Source: JAJDUF01 sp965238265 (lineage in GTDB: Bacteria > Chloroflexota > UBA11872 > UBA12225 > JAJDUF01). From it: a stretch of DNA of 64,000 nt. The stretch lies in NCBI GenBank assembly GCA_965238265.1, contig OZ250185.1, positions 2,480,001 to 2,544,000 on the forward strand, in the 5' to 3' direction. Positions within the stretch are counted from its first letter, which is position 1. Each line of letters starts with the position of its first letter. The position numbers were made by a program, and so were the translations under genes. The notes under the pieces are model-generated. The model was not told the DNA's origin. It saw nothing but the letters and a program-made list of their open reading frames with translations, and did not search any database. Below are positions 40,412-49,521 of this stretch, one piece after another.

Positions 40412-42499
40412 ATGACCCAACGCTATGTCGTGCAGTGCGCTCTCAACGCCCCGGCGCCAGTGCGGTTTGCTGCCTCCGAGCTAGCTCGCTACATGCAGGC
40501 GGCGTTCGGAGTTGACATTGCCACCGGGACTGCTAGGCAGACCCCCAAGCTCCAGATTCGACTGGTCAGCGAGCAGGAACAAGGCAGCCCGCCACGCCCG
40601 CTCTCGCTGACCGGGCGCCTGCGCCCGATCAAGCCGGCGCTAGCGCCATTGCCGGGGGTGGATGCGTTCTTGTGGCGAGTAAGTGACGGCGAGTTGAGCA
40701 TTGCCGGTACCAATGGCCGGTCGGCGCTGTATGGCGTCTACGATGCGCTGGAAGACCTCGCCGGGTGCCGCTTCTGCGGTCCCCATTCAGAGGACGAAGT
40801 AATTCCCAGCAAGCCAGCGGCGGAACTGGCCACAGTCCTCGACCGCCCGCTGGAGCGATTCGAGCAAGCGGCGATGGCCTACCGCGGCCGTTCCACCGGG
40901 ATGTTCCTGGAGATGGAAGAGGTCTCCCAGGTGGTGCGCGAAGTGGATTGGATGGCCAAGCGCCGCCTCAACCTGCTGTTGATTGACATGCTCTCTGCCC
41001 AGGACGGCTATGGGTGGCAGAAGCTGGCGCAACGCTCGACTACCAACATGACTGGCGAGGTATGGGCCGCACTGAAAGCGCAGGTGTTCCCCGAGCTGAA
41101 GCGACGGGGCCTGCTGCTGTGCCCCGGCCTCCACGGGTTCCACCCCTTACTGCTGCCCGTGGACCTGTACGCCGAGAAGCACCCAGAGTGGTATGCGCTG
41201 CGCGAGGGCCGGCGCGTGGGCGGGTTCCGCAAGATCGCCACCGATATGTCTGGTGGGCCAGCACCCGATGGGTGCTATCAGTTCTGCACCACCAATCCCG
41301 ACGCGCGGGCGGCGTTTCTGGACAATATGGTGCGGTTTCTCGACGAGAACCCCGAGATAGACCTGATCCAGCCCTGTCCCGAGGATGGGCTGGACAACTG
41401 GTGCGAATGCCCGCAGTGCAGCAAGCAATCGGTCGGCGACCGGCAGATGGACCTGGACAACGCCATTGCCGAGCGCGTACGCCAGGTGCGTCCGCAAATG
41501 CGTGTCTTGCATTTGGTCTATGGCAGCCACCTCGCCCCACCTGAGCATGTTCTGCCCGCGGAGGGCACAGACATTAGTTTTTCAGCTTGGGGACGCGACT
41601 ACGCCTACTCCGTGACCGACGAACGCACCTACGAGTGCCAGTTTCATCCTCTCAGCCCCAGGGAACTCTTGGAACAGTGGGCCAAGCTCTGTGACGAGGT
41701 GGGCGCTGGCCTCCTGATCCACTCCAAGTTCATGCGGTTCGAGCACCTGGACTATCGCCTTCTGCCGCTGCCACACGTGCAGACCGATATGCGTTTCTAC
41801 CAGCGCATTGGAGTGGATGGGATGGACTACCACGTGGGGGAGAAGGGCTGGTGGGTCAAGAATCTGAACAGCTACATGGCGGCCGAGCTGACCTGGGACC
41901 CGGACCAGGAGGTGGATGATCTTATCGAGGACTACTTCCTACACTACTGGCAGGACCTGGCTGCCGACGCACGGATGGTCGCGGACCTCATCAACGCAGC
42001 GAACCCAGACCTCAGCTACTGGGCCAACATCGGTGGCGGCGCGAATATCGATAAGCCGCCGTTGACATCACAGAAGCGCCGCGAGCACCGCCAGTCCATC
42101 AATGCGGCGATGACCAAGTATCCCCAAGCGATCAAGCTCATCGAGGAGATGCGGAGCAAGCTGGCCAATTCTCCCCATCTATCGCGGCGGGTGCGGCTGC
42201 TGCGGGCAGCCACCACCGCAGCCTATCAACTGGCCCAGATTCACGCGGAGCTGCTTGCTGCTGATGAACTCGTGGCAGCAGCGCAGGAGCTAGACCTTAA
42301 AGGAGTATCGGTGCACCTCCAGCGGGCGCAGGAAGCGGTCGCTCGTGCTGCGGCAGTGCTCGCCACGGCGACCACCTACCAGACGCCAGCGCTAATGCGC
42401 CAGGGCGTCCTATGGCAAGAGACCCTCGCCGTCAAGAACATCTGGCCGAGTGTTATCGAGACGTGGCAGAGCTATATCCAGCAGCAAGGGGATCATTAG
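40412..42499 (+). CDS. DUF4838 domain protein with glucuronidase-type N-terminal domain
   Basis: 695 residues. Residues about 10-150 resemble the N-terminal accessory domain of GH67/GH84/GH20 enzymes (FAASELARYMQAAFGV, GTNGRSALYGVYDALEDLAGCRF). The DUF4838 TIM-barrel-like region follows (MAKRRLNLLLID, GLHGFHPLLLP, EKHPEWYALREGRR, FCTTNPDARAAFLDNM, QPCPEDGLDNWCECPQCSK with a Cys cluster). A helical C-terminus follows (560-695). DUF4838 proteins occur in polysaccharide-utilisation regions and are thought to be glycosidases. It is in line with the sialidase and C45 genes. Confidence 0.88.
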   Translation: MTQRYVVQCALNAPAPVRFAASELARYMQAAFGVDIATGTARQTPKLQIRLVSEQEQGSPPRPLSLTGRLRPIKPALAPLPGVDAFLWRVSDGELSIAGTNGRSALYGVYDALEDLAGCRFCGPHSEDEVIPSKPAAELATVLDRPLERFEQAAMAYRGRSTGMFLEMEEVSQVVREVDWMAKRRLNLLLIDMLSAQDGYGWQKLAQRSTTNMTGEVWAALKAQVFPELKRRGLLLCPGLHGFHPLLLPVDLYAEKHPEWYALREGRRVGGFRKIATDMSGGPAPDGCYQFCTTNPDARAAFLDNMVRFLDENPEIDLIQPCPEDGLDNWCECPQCSKQSVGDRQMDLDNAIAERVRQVRPQMRVLHLVYGSHLAPPEHVLPAEGTDISFSAWGRDYAYSVTDERTYECQFHPLSPRELLEQWAKLCDEVGAGLLIHSKFMRFEHLDYRLLPLPHVQTDMRFYQRIGVDGMDYHVGEKGWWVKNLNSYMAAELTWDPDQEVDDLIEDYFLHYWQDLAADARMVADLINAANPDLSYWANIGGGANIDKPPLTSQKRREHRQSINAAMTKYPQAIKLIEEMRSKLANSPHLSRRVRLLRAATTAAYQLAQIHAELLAADELVAAAQELDLKGVSVHLQRAQEAVARAAAVLATATTYQTPALMRQGVLWQETLAVKNIWPSVIETWQSYIQQQGDH

Positions 42500-42506
42500 T
42501 CATCAG

Positions 42507-42671
42507 TCATCGCCCGCGTGCTACGCTGCGGGCACGGGCCCGATCTGGGCCGGCCCGCACGTATGAGCCCCATGCGCCAGACTCGCCCAAGCCGGTGATG
42601 CCCGCGTCGGTATGGACCAGCACCAGCAGATAGCGGTCCAGCAGCAGCGGTTCGACTCTCGTGATCTTCAA
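42507..42671 (-). pseudogene. Truncated enolase-superfamily gene (N-terminal fragment)
   Basis: From the same TTG start context as the gene at 34537, the fragment keeps about 34 codons nearly identical to that gene's opening (KITRVEPLLLDRYLLVLVHTDAG, ending GLGESGAWG). It then runs into unrelated sequence and stops. It arose by the segmental duplication and cannot encode a functional barrel. Confidence 0.85.
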
Positions 42672-42747
42672 GCGTCCCTCCTCCCTCTCCACGCAGTAGC
42701 GTTGCGGGCACATGGTACCAACGAGAGCATCGCGCGTGGCCGCGCTC

Positions 42748-42773
42748 TGGCCCCCCCGCTCCGCAGGGGGACG
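42748..42773. repeat. Family C palindromic repeat inside the duplicated region
   Basis: ggcccccccgctccgcaggg hairpin. The first copy of the duplication has a family B element in this interval instead, so at least one was inserted after the duplication. Confidence 0.75.
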
Positions 42774-42804
42774 GTATTCCACTCCCCTGGCGCTGGCGCT
42801 CGAT

Positions 42805-42834
42805 TTGACACCGGCCTCTCACTTACAGTATCGT
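42805..42834 (+). promoter_or_regulatory. Promoter of the second solute-binding protein gene (decayed -10)
   Basis: TTGACA (42805-42810), 18-bp spacer, TATCGT (42829-42834). Compared with TATTAT in copy 1, the -10 is weaker. Confidence 0.5.
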
Positions 42835-43068
42835 GAGCACGGCCGGAGTGATTGGCCCGTTGTCGTGCCGCGCTAAGAGTGGCCCGGCACGCTGGCTCGA
42901 AACCACCGACGGGGAGGTGAGCGCGGAGCAAAACGGGAGCACAAGCGCCATCACAGTTGCACTTAGGCGTGTTCCATGTGCCTCACCCGCAGTCCTTGTC
43001 CCATAACTGTATTGGCACCGGGGCGCGAGTGGTCAGCGCGGATTCGCAAATCTAGGGAGGTAGGAAAC

Positions 43069-44625
43069 GTGTCACAAGCAACACGAAGACGGTATCTTGG
43101 CGGTGCCGGAGTCGTTCTCGGCGGAGTGGTCGCAGCCGCCTGCGGCGAGGCGCAGGTACGGTACGTCGACCGAGTGGTCGAGAAACCCGTGATCGTCGAG
43201 AAGGTGGTCACGGTCGAGAAGCCCGTGATCCAAGAGACGGTCCGCACGATCACGGTCGAGAAGCCCGTGATCGTCGAGAAGGAAGTCGAGAGGATCATCA
43301 CGGTCGAGAAGCCGGTGATCGTCGAGAGGATCGTCCAGCGGCCGGTGATCGTCGAGAGGATCGTCGAGAAGCGGGTCGAGGTCGAGGTACCGGCAAAGGC
43401 GAAGCCCATCGTCAAGGTGCTGATGGATACCGACTGGGCCAGGGGTACTCGCGGCAAAGTGACTGCGATGGCCGCAGAGGCCTTCAACGACCAGTTTGCG
43501 GGTCGCATCCTGCTCGACGTCCGGCTGGATATCGGCCAGGGCAACGGCGCCGAGAAGCAGCGCGCGCTGATCGCCACCGGCGAGCTTGGCTCGGTGCTGC
43601 TGACGGTGAGTTGGCAGATTCCCAACTGGACCGAGGTTGGTCTGTTCAACATTGACATCCAGCCGTTCTTCCGGCAGCTCAATATTGACCTCGACAAGAT
43701 GCTCTTCCTCGAGGAGCACCTCAAGTACAAGAACAAGATCGGCGGCCTGCCGATGCAGTTCAACGCCTTCGACTGGGTCTACAACAAGACCCGCTTCGAC
43801 GAGAACGGCGTGGACTACCCCACGAACGAATGGACGTGGGACGACTTCCTTGACGCCGCCAAGCAGTTGACCCATCCCGACAAGGACCAGTGGGGCGCCC
43901 GTAACACCGGCGCGCACTCCCTCTGGATGCCCATGGTCTTCGCCAACGGTGGCGAGTTCTGGGACGAGACCAACGGCAAGTGCATCCTCGACAGCCCCGA
44001 GGCCTCCGAAGCGCTGGAGATGAACATAGACATGATCAACAAGCATCAGGTCGCTGCTCCGCGCTCGGTACACAGCGAGAAGAGCCTCAGCTTCTTCAAC
44101 GGCAACTACGCCATGAACATGGCCGGCTCCCCCGCCGGCAACTGGAACTGGCATCCGGATAGGGTCGCAGGCAAGTTCGAGTGGGATGTCTTCCACATGC
44201 CCCTCTTCAAGCGCACCGGCCTCCGTGCCACCCAGCTCAACGAGCAGCCCTACTACGTCACCAAGTTCCACGAGCGCGACGACAACCTGCTGGAGTCCAT
44301 CCAGGTAGTCGCCTTCCACGCCGGGCCGGTCGTGCAGGGCACGATCGCCGACCTTGGCGGCGCTACTCCGGCCTGGAAGAGCATCCTCGACAGCAATCGG
44401 TACATGCCCCCGCCGCAGACCCGGCAAGTCGTCATCGACAGCTTCAACTGGCGCGAAGGCATGAAGCCGCACCTGTTCTGGTACGAGTGGTGGATCGCCG
44501 TCAACCCGCCGTTCCGTGAAGGCCTGGAAGGCAAGGTCCCGGCGCTGACGGCCGTCAGGCAGATGACCGATATAGGCAACGCAGCCATCGAGAAGGCGCG
44601 CGCAGCCTTCACTCCGGCTTCGTAG
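43069..44625 (+). CDS. ABC-type extracellular solute-binding lipoprotein, paralogue of the protein at 36161
   Basis: 518 residues from GTG 43069 with the same agggaggt site. Signal TRRRYLGGAGVVLGGVVAAAC with lipobox Cys at about 25, then a VEKPVIVEK-type stalk to about 107. The mature domain (IVKVLMDTDWARGTRG..., AFDWVYNKTRFDENGVDYPTNEWTWDDFLDAAKQLTHPDKDQWG) is a typical sugar-binding family 1 module, but it is only distantly related to that of the first protein. So the secretion part was duplicated and the ligand domain differs. No permease gene adjacent. Confidence 0.92.
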   Translation: MSQATRRRYLGGAGVVLGGVVAAACGEAQVRYVDRVVEKPVIVEKVVTVEKPVIQETVRTITVEKPVIVEKEVERIITVEKPVIVERIVQRPVIVERIVEKRVEVEVPAKAKPIVKVLMDTDWARGTRGKVTAMAAEAFNDQFAGRILLDVRLDIGQGNGAEKQRALIATGELGSVLLTVSWQIPNWTEVGLFNIDIQPFFRQLNIDLDKMLFLEEHLKYKNKIGGLPMQFNAFDWVYNKTRFDENGVDYPTNEWTWDDFLDAAKQLTHPDKDQWGARNTGAHSLWMPMVFANGGEFWDETNGKCILDSPEASEALEMNIDMINKHQVAAPRSVHSEKSLSFFNGNYAMNMAGSPAGNWNWHPDRVAGKFEWDVFHMPLFKRTGLRATQLNEQPYYVTKFHERDDNLLESIQVVAFHAGPVVQGTIADLGGATPAWKSILDSNRYMPPPQTRQVVIDSFNWREGMKPHLFWYEWWIAVNPPFREGLEGKVPALTAVRQMTDIGNAAIEKARAAFTPAS

Positions 44626-44662
44626 TCACGACCCGCACCAGGGCCACACGTGCCCAGGACTC

Positions 44663-44705
44663 GTCCCCGGTGGCAGACCCAGTCTGCTACCGGGGACTTC
44701 GCATT
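44663..44705 (+). terminator. Strong hairpin terminator after the second solute-binding protein gene
   Basis: A 16-bp stem (gtccccggtggcagac / gtctgctaccggggac, one G-U) with a 3-nt loop, followed by ttcgcattct. One of the clearest intrinsic terminators in the window. Confidence 0.75.
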
Positions 44706-44731
44706 CTAGGGGCATCCCCGGTCCCCACCTC

Positions 44732-44759
44732 GTCATTGCGGCGAAAGCCGCAATCCAGG
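44732..44759. repeat. Family A palindromic repeat
   Basis: gtcattgcggcgaaagccgc hairpin followed by aatccagg. Confidence 0.75.
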
Positions 44760-44856
44760 CATGCATCATCTCCGCTGCCGCGGGGAGAGGGACTGGATTC
44801 CCGCAGCAGCAGGCCGGCGTAGGTACCGGTCAAGCCGCAGGGGCACAGCGCACCGC

Positions 44857-44893
44857 CCGTCCCCCTGCGCAGCGGGGGGACCATAGGGGGGCC
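44857..44893. repeat. Family C palindromic repeat
   Basis: gtccccctgcgcagcggggg plus accataggggggcc tail, as at 6342. Confidence 0.75.
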
Positions 44894-44965
44894 TAGTCAG
44901 TGTCCAGTTGTTAGTGGTGGATGGCGCTAGACCAGGCCACTAGGCACAATTCACTGGCCGCTGGC

Positions 44966-45003
44966 ATTAGCCCCTTCCCTTCAGGGAGGGGGTTGGGGGT
45001 AGG
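44966..45003. repeat. Family B-prime palindromic repeat
   Basis: ccccttcccttcagggaggg with the gttgggggtaggtga tail. Confidence 0.7.
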
Positions 45004-45036
45004 TGAGGGCCGGGGAGCGGTGCCCCAAACCCCGCT

Positions 45037-46392
45037 TTACCAAAGAGCGTCCTGCTCCCGACGCAGCCGATATGCGACGGAGTCCCGATCCGGCACCACC
45101 ATGCCATACGTGATGGGCGTACCCTGCGGCACCGCCTCGCGCACGGTCACTCCGTCGGCCAGGCCCAGGGGTAGCAGTTGCTCGGCGCGCGCCACCTCGG
45201 CCCGCTCGATGAGGCCGTAGACCGTCGCGCCGCCACTGCCGTCCAACGTCTCGCCGGCCCGCAGATCGCGTTTGGCCACCGCAATCACGTCCGCAACCGG
45301 CACCCGCCTGGGCGCGCCACTCGGATAGCCGCCCAGCGCGGCCTCGACGATGGACCACGGCGTCTCGATGCCACAGAGGTGATACGTCCGCGACAAGACG
45401 GCCGCCCGGCCGTCGGCGCTGACCGGTAAGTGGTAGAACGCCATGTCCTCCCGCAAGAGCGGCTGCTCGGTCGTGACCACGGCCCAGACGCCGCTGGCGA
45501 TGTTGTCCGGCAGCAGCGACTTCCCATCTGCCGCGACGGCATTCGCCAGTTCCACGACCCCCTCGGCGCCCAAGATACCTCCGTCTTCACGCCGCCGGAG
45601 CGTATTGGGCAGATCGGGCACCGCCACCGACGGCTCGTGCAGGCCCCGCACGTCGGGTACCAGCCCCGTCATATTGGCGATGGCCGTTGACTCGATCTGG
45701 GCCTTCGAGCCGTCCACGAAGGAGTTGTACATCTGGGCATTGAGCCGCCGTCGCTGCACGTGCTCCTCGTCCACTCCCCAGCGGGCAAAGGCCTCGGCCG
45801 GCGTGAGCGAGCGATCCGTCGGATAGCGCCGGGTACCACGGCCGGCCGCAATCACGCGGTAGCCCAGCCCCACCGCCCAGTCATACAGACGCTTGGTACA
45901 GATGGGCTGGTCCCCGTCGGCCAAGCTGTAGACCACGCCGGCGGTGTCCGCTTGGCGCCGGAACAGCGCGCCGAGCAGCACATCGGATTCCACGGTGACG
46001 TTGACCACGTGGATGCCGGCCTGTAACAGGGGCGGAATGACCCGTGCGCTCACTTCCGGCCGTCCCGTCGCCTCCACAACGACATCGAGCGGCGCCGCGG
46101 CGAGCAGGTCCGCCGCCTCCACGATCACGGCCCGTCCGGCATGGACCTGCTCGCGCACCACGGCGGCACTGTCCGTCGTCTGCACGTCCGCTGCAACCCA
46201 CCCGGCAGCCTCCAGAGCGGCCTGCGCGTTCGACCGCCGCACGTCGGCCACGGCCGCCAGCCGCAGCCCGCGCATCCGACCCAGCTGGGCGGCAACCGAG
46301 GTACCGAACCGGCCCGCGCCAACCAGACCGACACGCACCGGCCGGTCCGTCGCCGCCCGCCCCTCAAGCTGCCCCGCAAGGCTCGCAAACAT
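45037..46392 (-). CDS. NAD(P)-dependent oxidoreductase with C-terminal SAF domain
   Basis: 451 residues, AGAGGG site before ATG 46392. Rossmann start VGLVGAGRFGTSVAAQLG (about 20-37), a homoserine-dehydrogenase/DRL-like catalytic middle (VVEATGRPEVSARVIPPLLQAGIHVVNVTVESDVLLG, SLADGDQPICTKRLYDWA), and a C-terminal SAF domain (VIAVAKRDLRAGETLDGSGGATVYGL...PLGLADGVTVREAVPQGTPITYGMV). Members of this group oxidise or epimerise sugar-like alcohols and aldehydes. It probably belongs to the surrounding sugar catabolism set. Substrate not predictable. Confidence 0.85.
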   Translation of the reverse strand: MFASLAGQLEGRAATDRPVRVGLVGAGRFGTSVAAQLGRMRGLRLAAVADVRRSNAQAALEAAGWVAADVQTTDSAAVVREQVHAGRAVIVEAADLLAAAPLDVVVEATGRPEVSARVIPPLLQAGIHVVNVTVESDVLLGALFRRQADTAGVVYSLADGDQPICTKRLYDWAVGLGYRVIAAGRGTRRYPTDRSLTPAEAFARWGVDEEHVQRRRLNAQMYNSFVDGSKAQIESTAIANMTGLVPDVRGLHEPSVAVPDLPNTLRRREDGGILGAEGVVELANAVAADGKSLLPDNIASGVWAVVTTEQPLLREDMAFYHLPVSADGRAAVLSRTYHLCGIETPWSIVEAALGGYPSGAPRRVPVADVIAVAKRDLRAGETLDGSGGATVYGLIERAEVARAEQLLPLGLADGVTVREAVPQGTPITYGMVVPDRDSVAYRLRREQDALW

Positions 46393-46422
46393 CAGCCCTC
46401 TGTCCCTTCTGAACGTCGTGCC

Positions 46423-47104
46423 TCACTCGCGCCCAACGGCAAAGCCCGACCCCCGAATGTCTTCGATGATCTGCTGCTTTATCACCTCATCGGACCTTCC
46501 CTGCGCTGAGTAGTGCCATATCTTGTGAACGTGTTGGCCCTGGATTGACGGCAGCCGGCCGCACCGGCGGAGCCGCTTAACCAAATAGTGTGAGTTGCCG
46601 CCCAAACAGAACACCCAGGTAGGCTGCACTTGCTGGAGTTCCCATTCCAAGATATCTGCCCACGGTGCCGGCCGCCGCAAAGCCGGGGTCGACGGCTTTC
46701 GCGTACTTTCCGGGCCGACCGAGTTCTCTGAAGGTCTTGGTCTGCGCCATTTCTTTGATCACGTTCGTGATATAGCATTGCCAGCCACCACGTTCACCCG
46801 GTGGGGTCAGCTTCAGGCCGATCTCACACAGCACGGGACGAAATGTCTTGATCGGTGAGCCACCACGCCATTGATCTTCAATGTCAGGCTGCCGACCACT
46901 GCACCGAGCGGCCCGCTCTGCCTTCTTAACGCCGCTCTGACTCGGATTTTCGCAGATGAACACCACGTTGGACGGGACAGTACCCAGAGCACCGTACAAC
47001 CACCGATACCTCGTTTGTTCTGCACATAGGCCAAGTTTTGTCAGCCGATTGTTGATGCGTTGCCGCAGCGTTTGGAAATGACGCATGTCTAGTTCATCGT
47101 CCAT
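46423..47104 (-). CDS. Uracil-DNA glycosylase-like protein, frame-disrupted
   Basis: Two overlapping frames make one protein of about 225 residues. The first, from ATG 47104, has VVFICENPSQSG (UDG motif I-like, with substitutions), KTFRPVLCEIGL and CYITNVIKEM. The second holds PAPWADILEWELQQVQPTWVFCLGGNSHYLVKRLRR and ends KIWHYSAQG (motif II His-x-Ser). Removing one C from the CCCC run at 46685-46688 joins them as DPALRRPAPWADILEW, a natural family sequence. So there is a +1 frameshift, either real inactivation or a homopolymer sequencing error. UDG-fold proteins of this divergent kind may be repair or defence proteins. Confidence 0.7.
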
Positions 47105-47149
47105 AGGGTGAAACTCCGTTGCCCTCCACTGGTCAGCCCGCCCCCTACC

Positions 47150-48271
47150 CTAATCCAACGGCTGATAGGGATGCGCCGCGGCCACCTCTTCATTGAACGT
47201 CAGGCCCAGCCCCGGCCCGGCGGGCAGGTCAACGTACCCCTGCACCTGCCGCGGCAGCCCGTCGAACAGTTCGAAGTAGTGCGGCTCGTAGAACTCGGCA
47301 TGATACTCCTGAATCAGGAAATTCGGCAGCGAGGCATCAAGATGAAAAGAGGCCACTGTGCCGACCGCGCTGTTCGTGTTGTGCGGTGCCATCAGCACGT
47401 GCTGCGCTTCAGCCATCGCCGCGATCTTCTTCAACTCGGTGATACCACCGGCATTGCAGATGTCCGGCTGTAAGATGTCCACTGCCTCAGCTTTGAGCAG
47501 CTCGAAGAACGGAAACTTCCCATACAGCCGTTCGCCGGTGGCAATGGGAATATCGAGCCGCTGCCGCACCTGGGCCATCTCCGACACGTTCTCCGGATGC
47601 ACCGGCTCCTCGAACCAAAAAGGCCGGTACGGTTCGAGCCGCCGCCCCAGCTGCACGGCCGTAGCGACCGTGAACTTCGCATGGACCTCGACCAGGATTT
47701 CTACGTGCGGTCCGACGGCTTCCCGCACCGCGGCAACGCGGTCCTCGGCAAGCTGGGCTTCTTCCGGCGAGATCGTATCGTAGTTCGTGAGGCCGAACGG
47801 ATCGAACTTCAGGGCCGTGTACCCACGCTCGACGACCTCCCGCGCATCTGCGGCCTGCTGCTCCGGCGTGCCGGGGTTTGTGTACCAGCCGTTGGCATAC
47901 ACCCGCAGGCGTTGGCGCAGGGGGCCACCGAGCAGTTCGTAGAGCGGTACGCCGAGGGCCTTCCCTTTGAGGTCCCACAGGGCCAGGTCTATCCCGGAGA
48001 GGGCGGTACTGAACAAGCGACCACCATGGCCCGGCGAGTCCCGAAACAGGGTGCGCCAGTGGCGCTCGTGGTGGAGCGGGTTAGCCCCCAACAGGTACGT
48101 CTCGACCCACTCCTCCAGCAGCCGCTCCACGAGCCGGTCATGGCCCAACATCGAGGCCTCGCCGTACCCTTCCAGCCCCTCGTCGGTGGTCAAGCGCAGC
48201 AACAGCCAGTTGCGCTTGGCGCTGCGGTGCCGCGAGGACACGATATGGGTCTTGATACCCGTGATTTTCAC
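47150..48271 (-). CDS. Enolase superfamily sugar-acid dehydratase
   Basis: 373 residues from GTG 48271 (GAGAGGAG site). The cap ends ALSGIDLALWDLKGKALGVPLYELLGG. The barrel has EILVEVHAKFTVATA (Glu-x-His), FWFEEPVHPEN, IATGERLYGKF and APHNTNSAVGT (catalytic His). Gluconate/galactonate dehydratase-like group, a paralogue of the gene at 34537. It would yield 2-keto-3-deoxy acids. The UDG-like gene lies 45 bp downstream. Confidence 0.93.
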   Translation of the reverse strand: MKITGIKTHIVSSRHRSAKRNWLLLRLTTDEGLEGYGEASMLGHDRLVERLLEEWVETYLLGANPLHHERHWRTLFRDSPGHGGRLFSTALSGIDLALWDLKGKALGVPLYELLGGPLRQRLRVYANGWYTNPGTPEQQAADAREVVERGYTALKFDPFGLTNYDTISPEEAQLAEDRVAAVREAVGPHVEILVEVHAKFTVATAVQLGRRLEPYRPFWFEEPVHPENVSEMAQVRQRLDIPIATGERLYGKFPFFELLKAEAVDILQPDICNAGGITELKKIAAMAEAQHVLMAPHNTNSAVGTVASFHLDASLPNFLIQEYHAEFYEPHYFELFDGLPRQVQGYVDLPAGPGLGLTFNEEVAAAHPYQPLD

Positions 48272-48339
48272 CGCACTCGCTCCTCTCCGGGGCGGCCCGG
48301 CCACTGTGGCGATGGCCGCCTTCACACCTAACTCCCGGC

Positions 48340-48415
48340 CCCTTCCCTTCAGGGCAGGGGAGTCATCGAGGCAACCTTTAGCCCCTTCCCTGCAGGGAGA
48401 GGGTTGGGGTAGGTG
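48340..48415. repeat. Two family B-prime palindromic repeats in tandem
   Basis: ccccttcccttcagggcagggg and, 15 bp on, ccccttccctgcagggagag with the gttggggtaggtgtg tail. Confidence 0.7.
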
Positions 48416-48596
48416 TGTGTCTCACCCTCACCCGCCTCCGGCGAGTTGCGCTCGACACGCTTCGCCCTCGCACGGTACCATTAGCGCCGCAGATGCTGCC
48501 AGTCGGGGTGTCGCGGTTGGACCGCGCAGCCGGCGGGGAGCGTCAAAATAACAATGCTGGGTGGCACGCTGCCATCTAGGACTGCGGGGATCGGCT

Positions 48597-49358
48597 ATGA
48601 AGCTCAGTATGCTCACCTACAACTGCGCCCGCGAGTGGGAGTTGGACAAGATCATTGAGGTCGCGCACCGCTGGGGCTACGCGGCCATCGAGTTCCGTGC
48701 GGAAAGTAACCACCGGCACGGAGTCGAGCTAGAGCTGGACGCGGCGGGCCGCCAGCGGGTCCGGCGCACGTTGGAAGACAGCTACCTCGTGGCCTCGGGC
48801 ATCGGGACCAGTTCGCGGTTCGAGTCGCCCGACCCGGCCGCCCGCCAGCAACAGATAGACCGCACCAAGCGTTATGTCGAGCTGGCCAGCGACATTGACT
48901 GCGGCCGCCTCCGCGTGTTCGGGAACGACATTCCCGACGGCGTAGAAAGCCAGGATTGCGTGGCCTACGTGGGCGATGCGCTCCGCGAGTTAGGCGAGTT
49001 TGCGGCTCCCTACGGCGTGGAGGTCAACCTGGAGATGCACGGCCAATTCAACTTCTGGCGCTACGCGCTGGGCGCCGTGCAGCGTGCCGACCTGCCCAAC
49101 GTCGGCATCGTGTACAACTGCGACCGCCGCGACGAGATTGGCGGCTCGGTACGCGAGACCTACAGCTACGTGCGCGATCACATCAACCACGTGCATATGC
49201 ACGACTTCACCACCGGGTTCCCCTACGGCCCTGTCCTGCGGATGCTCCGCGACGACGGCTACGAGGGCTACTGCTCGTCCGAGATAGACGGCAGCCCCGA
49301 CCCGGAGCGCATCTTGGCCTACTTTGCCCTCCTCTTCCGCGAATACCTCCGCGACTAG
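48597..49358 (+). CDS. Sugar phosphate isomerase/epimerase (TIM barrel)
   Basis: 253 residues from ATG 48597. WGYAAIEFRAESNH, NLEMHGQFNFW (metal Glu/His), VGIVYNCDRRDEIGG (metal Asp), HINHVHMHDFTTG (HxHxHD metal set) and YCSSEIDGSPDP (last Glu) define the xylose-isomerase-like fold. The second such gene in the window, again next to an enolase-type dehydratase. Likely epimerises or isomerises a sugar acid intermediate. Confidence 0.9.
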   Translation: MKLSMLTYNCAREWELDKIIEVAHRWGYAAIEFRAESNHRHGVELELDAAGRQRVRRTLEDSYLVASGIGTSSRFESPDPAARQQQIDRTKRYVELASDIDCGRLRVFGNDIPDGVESQDCVAYVGDALRELGEFAAPYGVEVNLEMHGQFNFWRYALGAVQRADLPNVGIVYNCDRRDEIGGSVRETYSYVRDHINHVHMHDFTTGFPYGPVLRMLRDDGYEGYCSSEIDGSPDPERILAYFALLFREYLRD

Positions 49359-49368
49359 GCGCTGTCTT

Positions 49369-49398
49369 TTGACAAGGCCGCTGCGGTCTTCTTAGAAT
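49369..49398 (+). promoter_or_regulatory. Sigma-70 type promoter of acs
   Basis: TTGACA (49369-49374), 18-bp spacer, TAGAAT (49393-49398), starting 11 bp after the isomerase stop. The leader to the acs ATG is about 115 nt. This is the best consensus promoter in the window. Confidence 0.7.
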
Positions 49399-49521
49399 GC
49401 GACTGTCACAAGGCGATACCCGCATCTATGTCCGGCCGCTTGCTGGCTGCCGCAGATCACAGCGTAGGCGCCAGCGCCTCGCCAGGCCGGAGCGGAACAC
49501 CGATTGCCGAGGAGGAACACG

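Larger units (their letters stand above)
42566..43178. repeat. Segmental duplication, copy 2
   Basis: Matches 35575-36270 through the enolase fragment, promoter, long leader and signal-peptide codons of the binding-protein gene. The leaders are alignable throughout (for example the ccaccgacggggaggtga and gggaggtaggaaacgtgtca words). Confidence 0.85.
44626..45036. other. Intergenic stretch with terminator and three repeats
   Basis: Holds the terminator at 44663-44705, a family A repeat (44732-44759), a family C repeat (44857-44893) and a family B-prime repeat (44966-45003). No coding frame is supported. Confidence 0.7.

Noticed and set aside
43072..44472. 466-codon minus-strand open frame
   Set aside because: Antisense to the second solute-binding protein gene. 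The repeated VEK codons read as LDDHRLLDD runs on the other strand, with no ribosome site or family.
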